Translations under genes and position numbers: made by a program
The notes under the pieces: generated by a model
The model's database searches: none
Told to the model about the DNA's origin: nothing
Seen by the model: the letters and a program-made list of their open reading frames with translations, nothing else
DNA from: Arthrobacter sp. ov407
GTDB taxonomy: Bacteria > Actinomycetota > Actinomycetes > Actinomycetales > Micrococcaceae
DNA: 64,000 nt
Assembly: GCF_900102895.1 (NCBI RefSeq)
Contig: NZ_FNGD01000001.1
Location: 463,936-527,935, forward strand
Direction of reading: 5' to 3'
Shown: piece after piece, positions 1 through 7,954 of the stretch
Layout: every line of letters begins with the position of its first letter
Position numbering within the stretch: position 1 is the first letter of the stretch

Positions 1-530
1 CGATCACGACGGCGCCGGCTTGGGTCCGCAACGACCGAGGGGACGTTCTCGCCGCCAACGAACTGGGCCGTGCCCTTTATCTGGACATGATGGCAGAGGG
101 GCCCACTCCGCCGAACAGCGCACGCTTCACCTTCCTGAATCCGAAGGCGCGGGAGTTCTTCGCAGATTGGGAACGCGCGGCCGACGACGTCGTCGCAGTC
201 CTGCGCTCCACGGCTGGGAAAAACCCGTACGACAAGGACCTCACGGACCTGATCGGGGAACTCTCAACCCGCAGCGAGGAGTTCCGCACCCGGTGGGCCC
301 GTCACGACGTGAAGTACCACCGTGCCGGCCGGAAGCGGCTCCATCACCCGATCGTGGGCGACTTGGACTTGAGCTTCGAAGCGCTTGAACTACCGGCAGA
401 CCCGGGACTGCGCATCAATGTGTACACGGCAGATCCCGGCACACCCTCCGAGGATGCACTGAAAGTCCTGGCCAGCTGGGCCGCGACCCAGCTGAACACC
501 GCAGAAGCCGCGGTCAAGGAGAACAAATGA
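1..530 (+). CDS. XRE-family regulator with MmyB-like ligand-binding domain (5' partial)
   Basis: The reading frame is open from base 3 to the TGA at 528-530, so the gene starts left of the window and its helix-turn-helix part is missing. What remains begins with APAWVRNDRGDVLAANELGR, the start of the MmyB-like domain that follows the HTH in many actinobacterial XRE regulators, and continues with the family's NPKAREFFADWERAADDVVA and RWARHDV stretches. Proteins of this family are one-component transcription factors thought to bind a small hydrophobic ligand and usually control a neighbouring oxidoreductase gene. The stop overlaps the start of the next gene (ATGA), so the two are probably co-transcribed. 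Family assignment is firm; ligand and target are unknown. Confidence 0.85.
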   Translation, partial: ITTAPAWVRNDRGDVLAANELGRALYLDMMAEGPTPPNSARFTFLNPKAREFFADWERAADDVVAVLRSTAGKNPYDKDLTDLIGELSTRSEEFRTRWARHDVKYHRAGRKRLHHPIVGDLDLSFEALELPADPGLRINVYTADPGTPSEDALKVLASWAATQLNTAEAAVKENK

Positions 531-1318
531 GCCACCACCCCTCCACCGTGCTGATCGTCGGTGCCACCGGCAGCATCGGCCGCTACGCCGTGGCCGAGGC
601 GCTGCGGCAGGGCTACGCGGTCCGGGCCCTCGTGCGGGACCGGGCCCGGGCCGCCCGCGTCCTCCCCGCCGGGGCGGATCTCGTGATCGGGGATCTGACC
701 CGTCCCGAAACCCTCGGCCCGGCCGTCGACGGAGTCGACGCGATCGTGTTTACGCACGGGACCACCACCAGCGAACGGGACGTCCGGGACAATGACTACG
801 CCGGCGTCGCCAACGTCCTAAAAGCACTGGGCGGCCGCCCGGTCCGCATCACGCTCATGACTGCTATCGGCACCACCAGGCCCCGTGTCGCTTACGCCCA
901 GTGGAAGCTGCGCAGCGAACGACTCGTCCGTGCCAGCGGCAACCCGTACACGATCGTGCGGCCCGGCTGGTTTGACTACAACCAGCCCGGCCAGCGGACG
1001 ATCGTCATGCTGCAAGGCGACAGGCGACAGTCCGGCTCACCCGCCGACGGCGTCATCGCCCGGGACCAAATCGCCCGTGTACTCGTCGACAGCCTTCAGG
1101 TCGATGCCGCCAACTACAAAACGCTTGAACTCATCGCCGGTCACGGACCCGAACAAGACGACCTCACCACCGTCTTTACCACCCTGACGCCGGACTCGGC
1201 CGGATCTCTCGATGCAGCCGAGGACGTTGTCGACCTCCCCCTGGAGGGTGAGCCCGAGTTGTTCTGTCATGACCTCTCAGCGATCGAACGGTCGCGGCAC
1301 CAGACACCATTACCGTGA
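527..1318 (+). CDS. NAD(P)-binding oxidoreductase, NmrA/atypical SDR type
   Basis: 263 residues. The N-terminus has a Rossmann dinucleotide loop, GATGSIG at residues 12-18, followed by an arginine-rich turn (RDRARAARV) that favours NADP(H). There is no classical YxxxK catalytic pair in the usual place; the closest is YAQWKLRSE near residue 124, typical of the atypical SDR group of NAD(P)H-dependent reductases and sensors. The gene overlaps the upstream MmyB-type regulator by four bases and is a likely target or partner of that regulator. The substrate cannot be inferred. The stop codon lies at the edge of a 50-bp dyad repeat. Confidence 0.8.
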   Translation: MSHHPSTVLIVGATGSIGRYAVAEALRQGYAVRALVRDRARAARVLPAGADLVIGDLTRPETLGPAVDGVDAIVFTHGTTTSERDVRDNDYAGVANVLKALGGRPVRITLMTAIGTTRPRVAYAQWKLRSERLVRASGNPYTIVRPGWFDYNQPGQRTIVMLQGDRRQSGSPADGVIARDQIARVLVDSLQVDAANYKTLELIAGHGPEQDDLTTVFTTLTPDSAGSLDAAEDVVDLPLEGEPELFCHDLSAIERSRHQTPLP

Positions 1319-1366
1319 CGTTTCTCTGTGACGGAACGTCGTGGAGTTCCGCTTTAACGTCTGAGT
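1317..1366. repeat. 50-bp dyad repeat, copy 1
   Basis: Starts in the stop codon of the oxidoreductase. It contains nested inverted repeats: outer GACGTT (1317-1322) with AACGTC (1356-1361), inner CGGAAC with GTTCCG. A second copy, about 80% identical and in direct orientation, lies at 2186-2236. The function is unknown; the nested dyad suits a protein-binding or recombination site. Confidence 0.6.
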
Positions 1367-1468
1367 CAGCTCCGGTACCTCCCGGGAATCCTCGGCCGAA
1401 GTGTTGGCGAACTTAACGTTCTTCCGAGACGGTGATTGCTCCCGAGGCGGTGCCGGCTCGGAGTGCGC

Positions 1469-1474
1469 TAGCCT
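1469..1474 (+). promoter_or_regulatory. -10 box (TAGCCT), leaderless-type promoter
   Basis: TAGCCT lies seven bases before the GTG at 1482, so transcription would start at or next to the start codon. This supports choosing that GTG. Predicted by eye. Confidence 0.5.
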
Positions 1475-1481
1475 GAACGGC

Positions 1482-1937
1482 GTGGACCGCATAGACATGG
1501 ATGACGCTGCAACGCTCGTGACCCTGCTGCACGATGGGAGGCGCTCCTCGTCGCTCAGTGCGCTGCTGCCGGGGTGGGACATGCTGCAGGCCGACGTCCC
1601 TTCCCGGGAACGGGTAGAGACGGCAATAGCGATCCTGGTCGGTTCCAGCCTTGCTGAGGTCGACTCATCCTGGGGGATGCGGCTCACGGAGCAGGGCGTG
1701 CAGCTCAGGCGGTCCGTGAAAGGTGCTCGGGGGATGCGGGAGATCCCGGGGGCAATCAGCGATCTGCTGGTAGGACGCCAGTTGAGCCGTGCAACGCTGA
1801 GTTTGCCTCACGAGGTCTTTGATGCGGCGCGCGAGGACTATCTGGACGCGGCCCAACGTAGGGCTGAGCGCCGATCGCGACATCGCTGGTGGTGGCCCGA
1901 CCCATCCAGGCCCCGTCCAAGGAAGCCGGCGGGCTAG
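1482..1937 (+). CDS. Hypothetical protein, small and possibly winged-helix
   Basis: I do not recognise this 151-residue protein. The GTG at 1482 is chosen over the longer open frame from 1401 because a -10-like TAGCCT lies seven bases upstream. The N-terminal 60 residues (MDDAATLVTLLHDGRRSSSL onward, then ERVETAIAILVGSSLAEVDS) read like a small helical or winged-helix domain with a strand-like WGMRLTEQGVQLRRSV segment. The C-terminus ends in a basic, proline-rich tail (HRWWWPDPSRPRPRKP). No signal peptide or membrane helix is visible. The gene sits alone between two copies of a dyad repeat. The reading frame has normal high-GC third positions, so it is probably real. Confidence 0.5.
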   Translation: MDRIDMDDAATLVTLLHDGRRSSSLSALLPGWDMLQADVPSRERVETAIAILVGSSLAEVDSSWGMRLTEQGVQLRRSVKGARGMREIPGAISDLLVGRQLSRATLSLPHEVFDAAREDYLDAAQRRAERRSRHRWWWPDPSRPRPRKPAG

Positions 1938-2185
1938 GATCGTCGCGCCGCTGAGCATGCGGACGTTGTCGCGGACGAGCTGCGCCAGCAGGGTCACCCG
2001 AACACATCCGAGACGTGCACCCGTCTGGCCGACCACCTGCGCAGCGGTATGACGAGGGCCGCGCACGGAGTTCAAAGCAGACCTCTGTTCTATGCTGCGG
2101 GCGGGTTGCGGACAGATCGCGGGCCAGCGGTTGCCAACGGCGGCCTGAATCCACAGGTCCTCGATCGTGCACCGCTGGTGGCGGA

Positions 2186-2236
2186 GACGTTTATTCGTTA
2201 CGGAACGTGGTCGAATTCCGCTTCAACGTTTGAAGT
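2186..2236. repeat. 50-bp dyad repeat, copy 2
   Basis: Direct, imperfect copy of 1317-1366, 869 bp away. It keeps the outer GACGTT/AACGTT arms and the inner CGGAAC/ATTCCG arms. The two copies bracket the hypothetical gene at 1482-1937. Confidence 0.6.
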
Positions 2237-2288
2237 CCGTCGCCCGGCAGCGCGGTAATTCTGCCAAGTAATAACGGATTAACTGGAG

Positions 2289-2315
2289 AGCCCCGATTTT
2301 CGAATTGGGGCTTTC
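2289..2315 (+). terminator. Probable intrinsic terminator
   Basis: AGCCCCGATT (2289-2298) pairs with AATTGGGGCT (2303-2312) across a TTCG tetraloop with one G-T wobble, followed by a short T-rich tail. It separates the left-edge genes from the peptide importer. Confidence 0.6.
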
Positions 2316-2562
2316 CTGTGTGCGGGCGCTTTTATCCTTTTGTTACGCCTCCGTCAATGTCTTTGGGAAAAGCGGGGCATGCTGAACCTGCCCAATGTTG
2401 CATCTCGATAACGAACTTTACGGTGGGTCAACTTTGGTGCCCTGGGGGGTTTACGCTTCATGCCATGTGAGACGGGCCACACTGCCGCTGGGGGAGTGTG
2501 GACGTCTGTCTGGCGCTTCCGGCGCCGGTCTCACGCACACACCACAGAAACAAGGAGGCGGA

Positions 2563-4344
2563 ATGCGCTTGGGTCGTATTTCCAAAGCAGTGGGCGTGGC
2601 AGCAGCAGCTGCCATCGCTCTCAGCGCCTGCGCAGGCAACGGTGGCGGGACAACCCCGACCACCGCGGCCGCAGCGGGCAAGCAAGGCGGATCGGCAACT
2701 GTCGTAGAGGTTAACGCGTTCAACACGTTCAACCCCAACACCGCCGACGGCAACACTGACATCAACTCGAAGATCAGCTATGCCACGCACTCGGGCTTCT
2801 ACTACATCGACAACAAGCTCAACGTTGTCCACAACGAGAAGTTCGGCAAGATGGAAAAGGTCTCCGACAATCCGCTGACGGTCAAGTACACCATCAACGA
2901 CGGCGTGAAGTGGTCTGACGGCACGCCTGTCACCGCTGCCGACCTTGTGCTGCAGTGGGCCGCTTTCTCCGGCTACTACAACGACGCCGATGAGGCCAAG
3001 AAGACCGGAACGTCCTACTTCTCCTACGCCGGTGACCCGACCGGTATTGCCCTCACCGACTTCCCGGAACTCGGTGAGGACGGCCGCAGCATGACGCTGA
3101 AGTACTCCAAGCCGTTCGCGGACTGGGAAATCGCCCTCGGCGGCCCCGGCATCGACATCCCGGCCCACGTCCTGGCCAAGAAGGCAGGCCTGGCGGACAC
3201 CAAGGCGTTCATTGACCTCCTGAAGGGCATGCCCCGCGGCGACGCCAAGGCCCCCAAGCCGGCGAACGCAAAGCTCAAGGCCATGGCGGACATGTGGAAC
3301 ACCGGCTTCGACACCAAGACCCTGCCGGCCGATCCGAGCCTCTACCTCTCCAACGGCCCGTTCATCGTCAAGAGCGTCAACCAGGACCAGTCCCTGACCA
3401 TGGTCAAGAACAAGGACTACAACTGGGGTCCGACGGCCAACCTGGACGAAATCACCGTCCGCTACATCGGTGAGGCCCCCGCCCAGGTCCAGGCACTCAA
3501 GAACGGCGAGGCGGACATCATCGCCCCGCAGGCATCCGCGGATACCGTTGAGCAGCTCAAGGCACTCGAAAGCCAGGGCGTGAAGGTCGACGTCGGCCAC
3601 CAGCTCGCGTACGACCACCTCGACCTGAACTACTCGGGCCCGTTTGCCGACAAGAACGTCCGCGAGGCGTTCATGAAGGCCATCCCGCGCGCGGACATCG
3701 TCGACAAGATCGTCAAGAAGCTCGATCCGCAGGCTGCGCCGCTTGACTCGCAGCTCTTCGTCCCGGACCAGGCACCGTACACCGACTCCGCGAAGAACAA
3801 CGGGTCCTCCGCGTACCAGGGTGTGGACATCGAAGGCGCCAAGAAGCTCCTCAACGGTGCCACCCCCTCCGTTCGCATCATGTACAACAAGGACAACCCC
3901 AACCGTGTCGACGCCTACTCCCTGATCAGCGAGTCCGCCACTAAGGCCGGCTTCAAGATCGTCGACGGCGGCCTCGGCAAGTCCGACTGGGGCAAGGCCC
4001 TGGGCGACGGCAGCTACGACGCCACGATCTTTGGCTGGAGCAACTCCGGTGTCGGCGTGTCCGGCGTCCCGCAGATCTTCAAGTCCGGCAACGACTCCAA
4101 CTTCAACAAGTTCAGCGACCCGGCAGCGGACAAGCTCATGGACGAACTGATTGTCACCACCGACAAGAGCAAGCAGGACGGCCTCGTAACGCAGATCGAC
4201 AAGATGATCTGGGACTCGGCCTACGGCCTGCCGCTCTTCCAGTCGGTTGGCGTGGACGCATACAGCGACCGCGTCACCGGTGTGAAGTACATGCCGAACC
4301 AGACCGGCGTTTGGTGGAACTTCTGGGAATGGGCGCAGAAGTAG
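2563..4344 (+). CDS. Peptide ABC transporter substrate-binding lipoprotein (system 1)
   Basis: 593 residues; captures a peptide-like ligand outside the membrane for the importer encoded downstream. The open frame extends to 2395, but the start is placed at the ATG at 2563 because AAGGAGG lies at 2552-2558 and the protein then begins with a lipoprotein signal peptide: basic MRLGRISK, an alanine-rich core and the lipobox LSAC with the lipidated cysteine at residue 23. The body has SBP family 5 (DppA/OppA) features, including VKYTINDGVKWSDGTPVTA near residue 107 and the Leu/Pro-rich exit motif VREAFMKAIPRADIV. A hairpin follows the stop, and the permeases come next on the same strand. The ligand is probably a short peptide; the family also carries nickel and sugars. 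Confidence 0.88.
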   Translation: MRLGRISKAVGVAAAAAIALSACAGNGGGTTPTTAAAAGKQGGSATVVEVNAFNTFNPNTADGNTDINSKISYATHSGFYYIDNKLNVVHNEKFGKMEKVSDNPLTVKYTINDGVKWSDGTPVTAADLVLQWAAFSGYYNDADEAKKTGTSYFSYAGDPTGIALTDFPELGEDGRSMTLKYSKPFADWEIALGGPGIDIPAHVLAKKAGLADTKAFIDLLKGMPRGDAKAPKPANAKLKAMADMWNTGFDTKTLPADPSLYLSNGPFIVKSVNQDQSLTMVKNKDYNWGPTANLDEITVRYIGEAPAQVQALKNGEADIIAPQASADTVEQLKALESQGVKVDVGHQLAYDHLDLNYSGPFADKNVREAFMKAIPRADIVDKIVKKLDPQAAPLDSQLFVPDQAPYTDSAKNNGSSAYQGVDIEGAKKLLNGATPSVRIMYNKDNPNRVDAYSLISESATKAGFKIVDGGLGKSDWGKALGDGSYDATIFGWSNSGVGVSGVPQIFKSGNDSNFNKFSDPAADKLMDELIVTTDKSKQDGLVTQIDKMIWDSAYGLPLFQSVGVDAYSDRVTGVKYMPNQTGVWWNFWEWAQK

Positions 4345-4369
4345 CCCGCGACCCCAAGTAACACTGCTG

Positions 4370-4412
4370 GAAAGGCGTCGGGACCACAGCTTCTTCGGTC
4401 CCGGCGCCTTTC
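4370..4412 (+). terminator. Intercistronic hairpin after substrate-binding gene
   Basis: GAAAGGCGTCGGGACC (4370-4385) pairs with GGTCCCGGCGCCTTTC (4397-4412), loop 11, without a strong T-run. In ABC operons such hairpins commonly let the binding protein be made in excess over the permeases by partial termination or 3'-end protection. Confidence 0.6.
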
Positions 4413-4523
4413 TGGCGACATCCCTGGCGATGCCGTGGTCCCGCCGCCACATCGGCGGGAACCGGCCAAACTCCGCGACCGGTCCGGGCGATCCCCGGGC
4501 CCCAATTCCGAGGTTCTATTCCA

Positions 4524-6065
4524 ATGGTGACCTACATCTTCAGGCGGCTTGTGACTGCCGCCCTCATTCTTCTCGGCGCATCTTACTTCGTGTATCTCCT
4601 GACAGCGGCGTCCGGCGATCCCCTGGAACAGTTCCGTGCCAACCCCTCGCCGCAGAAGCAGGCGCTCATGGACGCGAGGACCGAGCTCCTGCAGCTGGAC
4701 ACCCCCGCCCCGCTGCGGTATTTCAAGTGGTTCGGCGGCGCGGTCCAGTGCGTCATCCCGTTCGCCAACACCTGCGACCTCGGGAAAAACATCGCCGGCC
4801 AGCCCGTCACTGAAGCCCTCGGCAACGCGCTCATCCAGACCCTGACCCTGGTCACCGGGGCCACCGTGCTCGCCATCCTGATCGGCATCACCCTGGGCAT
4901 CGTCACTGCCCTGCGGCAATACAGCACTCTGGATTACGGCGTGACGTTCATGGCCTTCCTGTTCTTCTCCCTGCCGATCTTCTGGGTGGCGGTCCTGCTC
5001 AAGGAATTCGGCGCCATCGGATTCAACAACTTCCTGCGAAACCCCGAGGTGCCGCTGACAGTGGCCCTCGGCATCGGCGTCGTGGTCGGCGTAGTGATAG
5101 CGGTCGCGGCGGGCGGGCCCATGAAGCGCCGGCTGCTGGCCGGCGCCGTCGCCTTCGCCTTCGTCACCGCAGTGCTCATCTACTTCTCCGCCACCGAATG
5201 GTTCAAGACCCCGGGCCTGGGCCCTGTGGTCATCGCCATCGCCGGTACGGGCATCGCGTTCGCCGTGACCCTCCTCTCCGCCGGGCTCAAGAACCGCAAG
5301 GCCCTGCAGTCGGCCCTGATCTCCGTCGGCGTCGGCGTCGTGCTGTACTTCCTGCTGCAGCCGCTGCTCAACGAGGCCACGTTCTTGATGATCGTGCTGC
5401 TGGCGATCGTTTTCGTACTGATCGGCATGGGCATCGGCTATCTGGTGGGAGGCTACGACCGCGGGCAGTCCATGCGGGCGGCAGCCATCACCTCGTTCCT
5501 GGTCGGCTTCCTGATCCTGCTGGACCGCTACATGCAGGCATGGCCCACCTACTTCAATAACAGCCGCGTGCGGGGCCGCCCCATCGCCACCATCGGTGCC
5601 ACTACACCGAACATTGAGGGTGACTTCTGGGTCCTGAGCCTTGACTCATTCACCCACCTGATCCTGCCTACCGTGGCCCTGATCCTCATTTCGCTGGCCA
5701 GCTACACCCGGTTCACCCGCTCCTCGATGCTGGAAATCATGAACATGGACTACATACGCACGGCCCGGGCCAAGGGCCTGAGCGAGCGGACCGTCGTCAT
5801 GCGCCACGCCTTCCGCAACGCCCTGATCCCCATCGCCACGATCGTCGCCTTCGACATCGGAGCGCTGATCGGCGGTGCCGTCATTACCGAAACCGTCTTC
5901 TCGGTCCGCGGCATGGGCTTCCTGTTCCTGGACGGGATCGCGCACGTCGATCCCAACCCGGTCATGGGCGTCTTCATCTGCGTCGCCATCACGGCCATGG
6001 TCTTCAACCTCATTGCGGACCTGGCCTACTCCGCACTGGATCCGCGCGTAAGGGTAAAATCATGA
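4524..6065 (+). CDS. Peptide ABC transporter permease, DppB type, with extra membrane block (system 1)
   Basis: 513 residues; one of two membrane subunits of importer 1. The N-terminus (FRRLVTAALILLGASYFVYL) and the C-terminal half with the ATPase-contacting loop (YIRTARAKGLSERTVVMRHA, about residues 411-430) are typical of DppB. DppB proteins are usually 300-340 residues. Here roughly residues 175-350 hold an additional stretch with about five or six hydrophobic helices (for example VALGIGVVVGVVIAVAAGG and FLMIVLLAIVFVLIGMGIGY) inserted into the permease domain. The stop overlaps the next start (ATGA), so it is translationally coupled to the second permease. The function of the insertion is unknown. 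Confidence 0.87.
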   Translation: MVTYIFRRLVTAALILLGASYFVYLLTAASGDPLEQFRANPSPQKQALMDARTELLQLDTPAPLRYFKWFGGAVQCVIPFANTCDLGKNIAGQPVTEALGNALIQTLTLVTGATVLAILIGITLGIVTALRQYSTLDYGVTFMAFLFFSLPIFWVAVLLKEFGAIGFNNFLRNPEVPLTVALGIGVVVGVVIAVAAGGPMKRRLLAGAVAFAFVTAVLIYFSATEWFKTPGLGPVVIAIAGTGIAFAVTLLSAGLKNRKALQSALISVGVGVVLYFLLQPLLNEATFLMIVLLAIVFVLIGMGIGYLVGGYDRGQSMRAAAITSFLVGFLILLDRYMQAWPTYFNNSRVRGRPIATIGATTPNIEGDFWVLSLDSFTHLILPTVALILISLASYTRFTRSSMLEIMNMDYIRTARAKGLSERTVVMRHAFRNALIPIATIVAFDIGALIGGAVITETVFSVRGMGFLFLDGIAHVDPNPVMGVFICVAITAMVFNLIADLAYSALDPRVRVKS

Positions 6066-7222
6066 GCCAGCCAAGTCAGCAGGAAGTAATCATGGCCGAA
6101 GATGCAGCCTCGCGGATATCAGCCGCGGCCGGCATTGAGCCGGTCCTCGAGGCCAAGGGCCTCAGCCAGGGCCAGATCGTCCGGAAGCGGTTCCTCGGAC
6201 ACTCCGGCGCCATCATTGGCCTCGTGGTGTTCTCCTTCATTTTCATCCTGGCCTTCACCTCCGTGGGCTTCCTGGGTATCCCAGGCTGGTGGAAGTACAC
6301 CCACGAGCAAGTCTCCCCCCTGGTCAACGACGGCGCACCCACCTCCTCATTGTGGCCGCTGGCCTGGGGCGAACATCCGTTCGGCCAGGACCGGATCGGC
6401 CGTGACCTCTTCGCCATGACCATGCGCGGCGCGCAGCAGTCCATCACCATCATGGTCGTGATCGGCCTCCTCGCCGGCCTGATTGGCGTTGTGGTCGGTG
6501 CCATCTCCGGCTACTTCCGGGGCTGGTCCGAGGCCATCCTGATGCGCCTGACCGACGTCATCATCATCATTCCCGCCCTGCTGCTGGCCGCGGTCATGGC
6601 GCAGCTCGCCGGCCGCCGGGACCAGGGGAGCTGGTTCGCGTCCTTTGCCAGCACCAACGGCGTCCTGGCCCTCGGAATCTTCCTGGGCCTGATCAGCTGG
6701 GTCGCCCTCGCCCGTCTGATGCGCGGCGAATTCCTTTCACTGCGCGAACGCGAGTTCGTGGATGCGGCCCGGATATCCGGCGCCAGCAACGCGCGGATCA
6801 TCTTCAAGCACATCCTGCCCAACGCCGTCGGCGTCCTGATCGTGAACATCACCTTGACTATGTCCGCGGCGATCCTCACCGAAACTGCGCTGAGCTACCT
6901 CGGCGTCGGCGTCCATGCCCCGGACACGTCCCTGGGTCTGCTCATCTCGCAAAACCAGCAGGCCTTCGCCACCCGACCCTGGCTCTTCTGGTACCCGGGC
7001 CTGTTCATCGTGCTCATCTGCCTCAGCATCAACTTCATCGGCGACGGCCTGCGGGACGCCTTTGATCCGCGGCAGAAGAAGTTCAACGCCAAGAAGGCGA
7101 AGGAACACGGCGGTCCCGCGGTACAGGCCAGCTCCGTCACCGGCCTCGACGGGCCCGAGCACGAGGGCTTCCGGTCCGAGGCTCCGGCTGACGGACCGGT
7201 TGACGGAACACGGGGCAACTAG
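6062..7222 (+). CDS. Peptide ABC transporter permease, DppC type (system 1)
   Basis: 386 residues; second membrane subunit of importer 1. After a cytoplasmic leader of about 45 residues come a first helix (GLVVFSFIFILAFTSVGFLG), a periplasmic segment containing HPFGQDRIGRDLFAMTMRGA, which is the DppC family hallmark, and a five-helix permease domain with the coupling loop EFVDAARISGASNARIIFKH. The C-terminus has an unstructured tail rich in Gly, Pro and Asp. It overlaps the upstream permease by four bases. An alternative start is the ATG at 6092. The next gene on the same strand is the ATPase at 7955, with an antisense gene between them. Confidence 0.88.
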   Translation: MSQPSQQEVIMAEDAASRISAAAGIEPVLEAKGLSQGQIVRKRFLGHSGAIIGLVVFSFIFILAFTSVGFLGIPGWWKYTHEQVSPLVNDGAPTSSLWPLAWGEHPFGQDRIGRDLFAMTMRGAQQSITIMVVIGLLAGLIGVVVGAISGYFRGWSEAILMRLTDVIIIIPALLLAAVMAQLAGRRDQGSWFASFASTNGVLALGIFLGLISWVALARLMRGEFLSLREREFVDAARISGASNARIIFKHILPNAVGVLIVNITLTMSAAILTETALSYLGVGVHAPDTSLGLLISQNQQAFATRPWLFWYPGLFIVLICLSINFIGDGLRDAFDPRQKKFNAKKAKEHGGPAVQASSVTGLDGPEHEGFRSEAPADGPVDGTRGN

Positions 7223-7246
7223 ATGCCTGCCCCCTGCAGGGCCGTG

Positions 7247-7876
7247 CTAGCCGGTGGTAACGGCCAGGTAGCTGGCCGCCAGGAGCAGTACGACGGCGCC
7301 AATTGCCACCCAGCGGACGGTGACGTTTGCGGCGGTGCTGGAGGCGTCGCCGGCGGCGAGCTGCCCGCTTTCCACCAGTTCGTGCCACCGGGCGCGCACC
7401 AGCATGGCAGCCTGGCCGGAGTCTGTGCTCCTCAGATCGCCCGGACGGACCGACTTGCCGGGGCCGTAAGTGGTTGCCGGCAGGCCGTGGAGGTCTTCCG
7501 GGCGGCCGTGGCGGCCGCCCCAGATGCCGGGGGCGGGCGCGGCCCAGGACGTGTAGCTCTTCTCGGCGGTGATCAGGGTCAGTGCAAAGCGGGTATCGAC
7601 GTGCACCAGCGCGGCCCACGGGACCTCAATCGAGCGGAACGGATTTTCCAGGGTGACGCCGGCGTCGTGGACCACAACGGACGGCATCCAGAACAGTTGC
7701 CAGCCCATGAAGGCAATGAAGGCCAGCGGGGCGATGCCACTCAGCGCCCCCGGACCTGCCATGACGAACGTGACAACGACACCGAAGGCGGCCACCGCCC
7801 AGGACAGCCAGGCGAACCATTTGTTGGTTCGTGCTTTGAAGACTTCAACATTTCCGGCGTGCGGCGCAGAGCTCAT
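7247..7876 (-). CDS. Membrane-anchored PH-domain protein
   Basis: 209 residues on the opposite strand, between the permease and ATPase genes of importer 1. Two hydrophobic helices (about residues 20-41 and 47-65) precede a bacterial PH-like beta domain (WMPSVVVHDAGVTLENPFRS through HVDTRFALTLITAEKSYTSW); a third helix closes the C-terminus (WVAIGAVVLLLAASYLAVTT). This architecture matches the small actinobacterial PH-domain membrane proteins of unknown function. It has its own ribosome-binding purine run (GGGGG) and faces the ATPase gene head to head. A role in transport is not indicated; the position may reflect an insertion into the operon. Confidence 0.75.
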   Translation of the reverse strand: MSSAPHAGNVEVFKARTNKWFAWLSWAVAAFGVVVTFVMAGPGALSGIAPLAFIAFMGWQLFWMPSVVVHDAGVTLENPFRSIEVPWAALVHVDTRFALTLITAEKSYTSWAAPAPGIWGGRHGRPEDLHGLPATTYGPGKSVRPGDLRSTDSGQAAMLVRARWHELVESGQLAAGDASSTAANVTVRWVAIGAVVLLLAASYLAVTTG

Positions 7877-7954
7877 GCCCCCAATAATTCAGTATTCCGA
7901 GCCGCAGCACTAATCCCCGGTGCACCGGCGGCCCGGGCGGAAGGATAGCCCATC

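Larger units (their letters stand above)
1938..2562. other. Non-coding stretch with a possible gene remnant
   Basis: No convincing gene. The frame of the preceding gene continues open after its stop (1938-2258) and encodes a plausible helical segment (ADVVADELRQQGHPNTSETC, then TRLADHLRSGM) but has no ATG or GTG before 2049, so it may be a decayed gene or a read-through remnant. The stretch also holds the second dyad repeat (2186-2236), a terminator-like hairpin (2289-2315) and the promoter region of the peptide importer. Confidence 0.4.

Noticed and set aside
2458-4452. Open frame of 664 codons on the minus strand
   Set aside because: Antisense to the substrate-binding gene; low-complexity Val/Arg/Gly/Asp composition typical of shadow frames.
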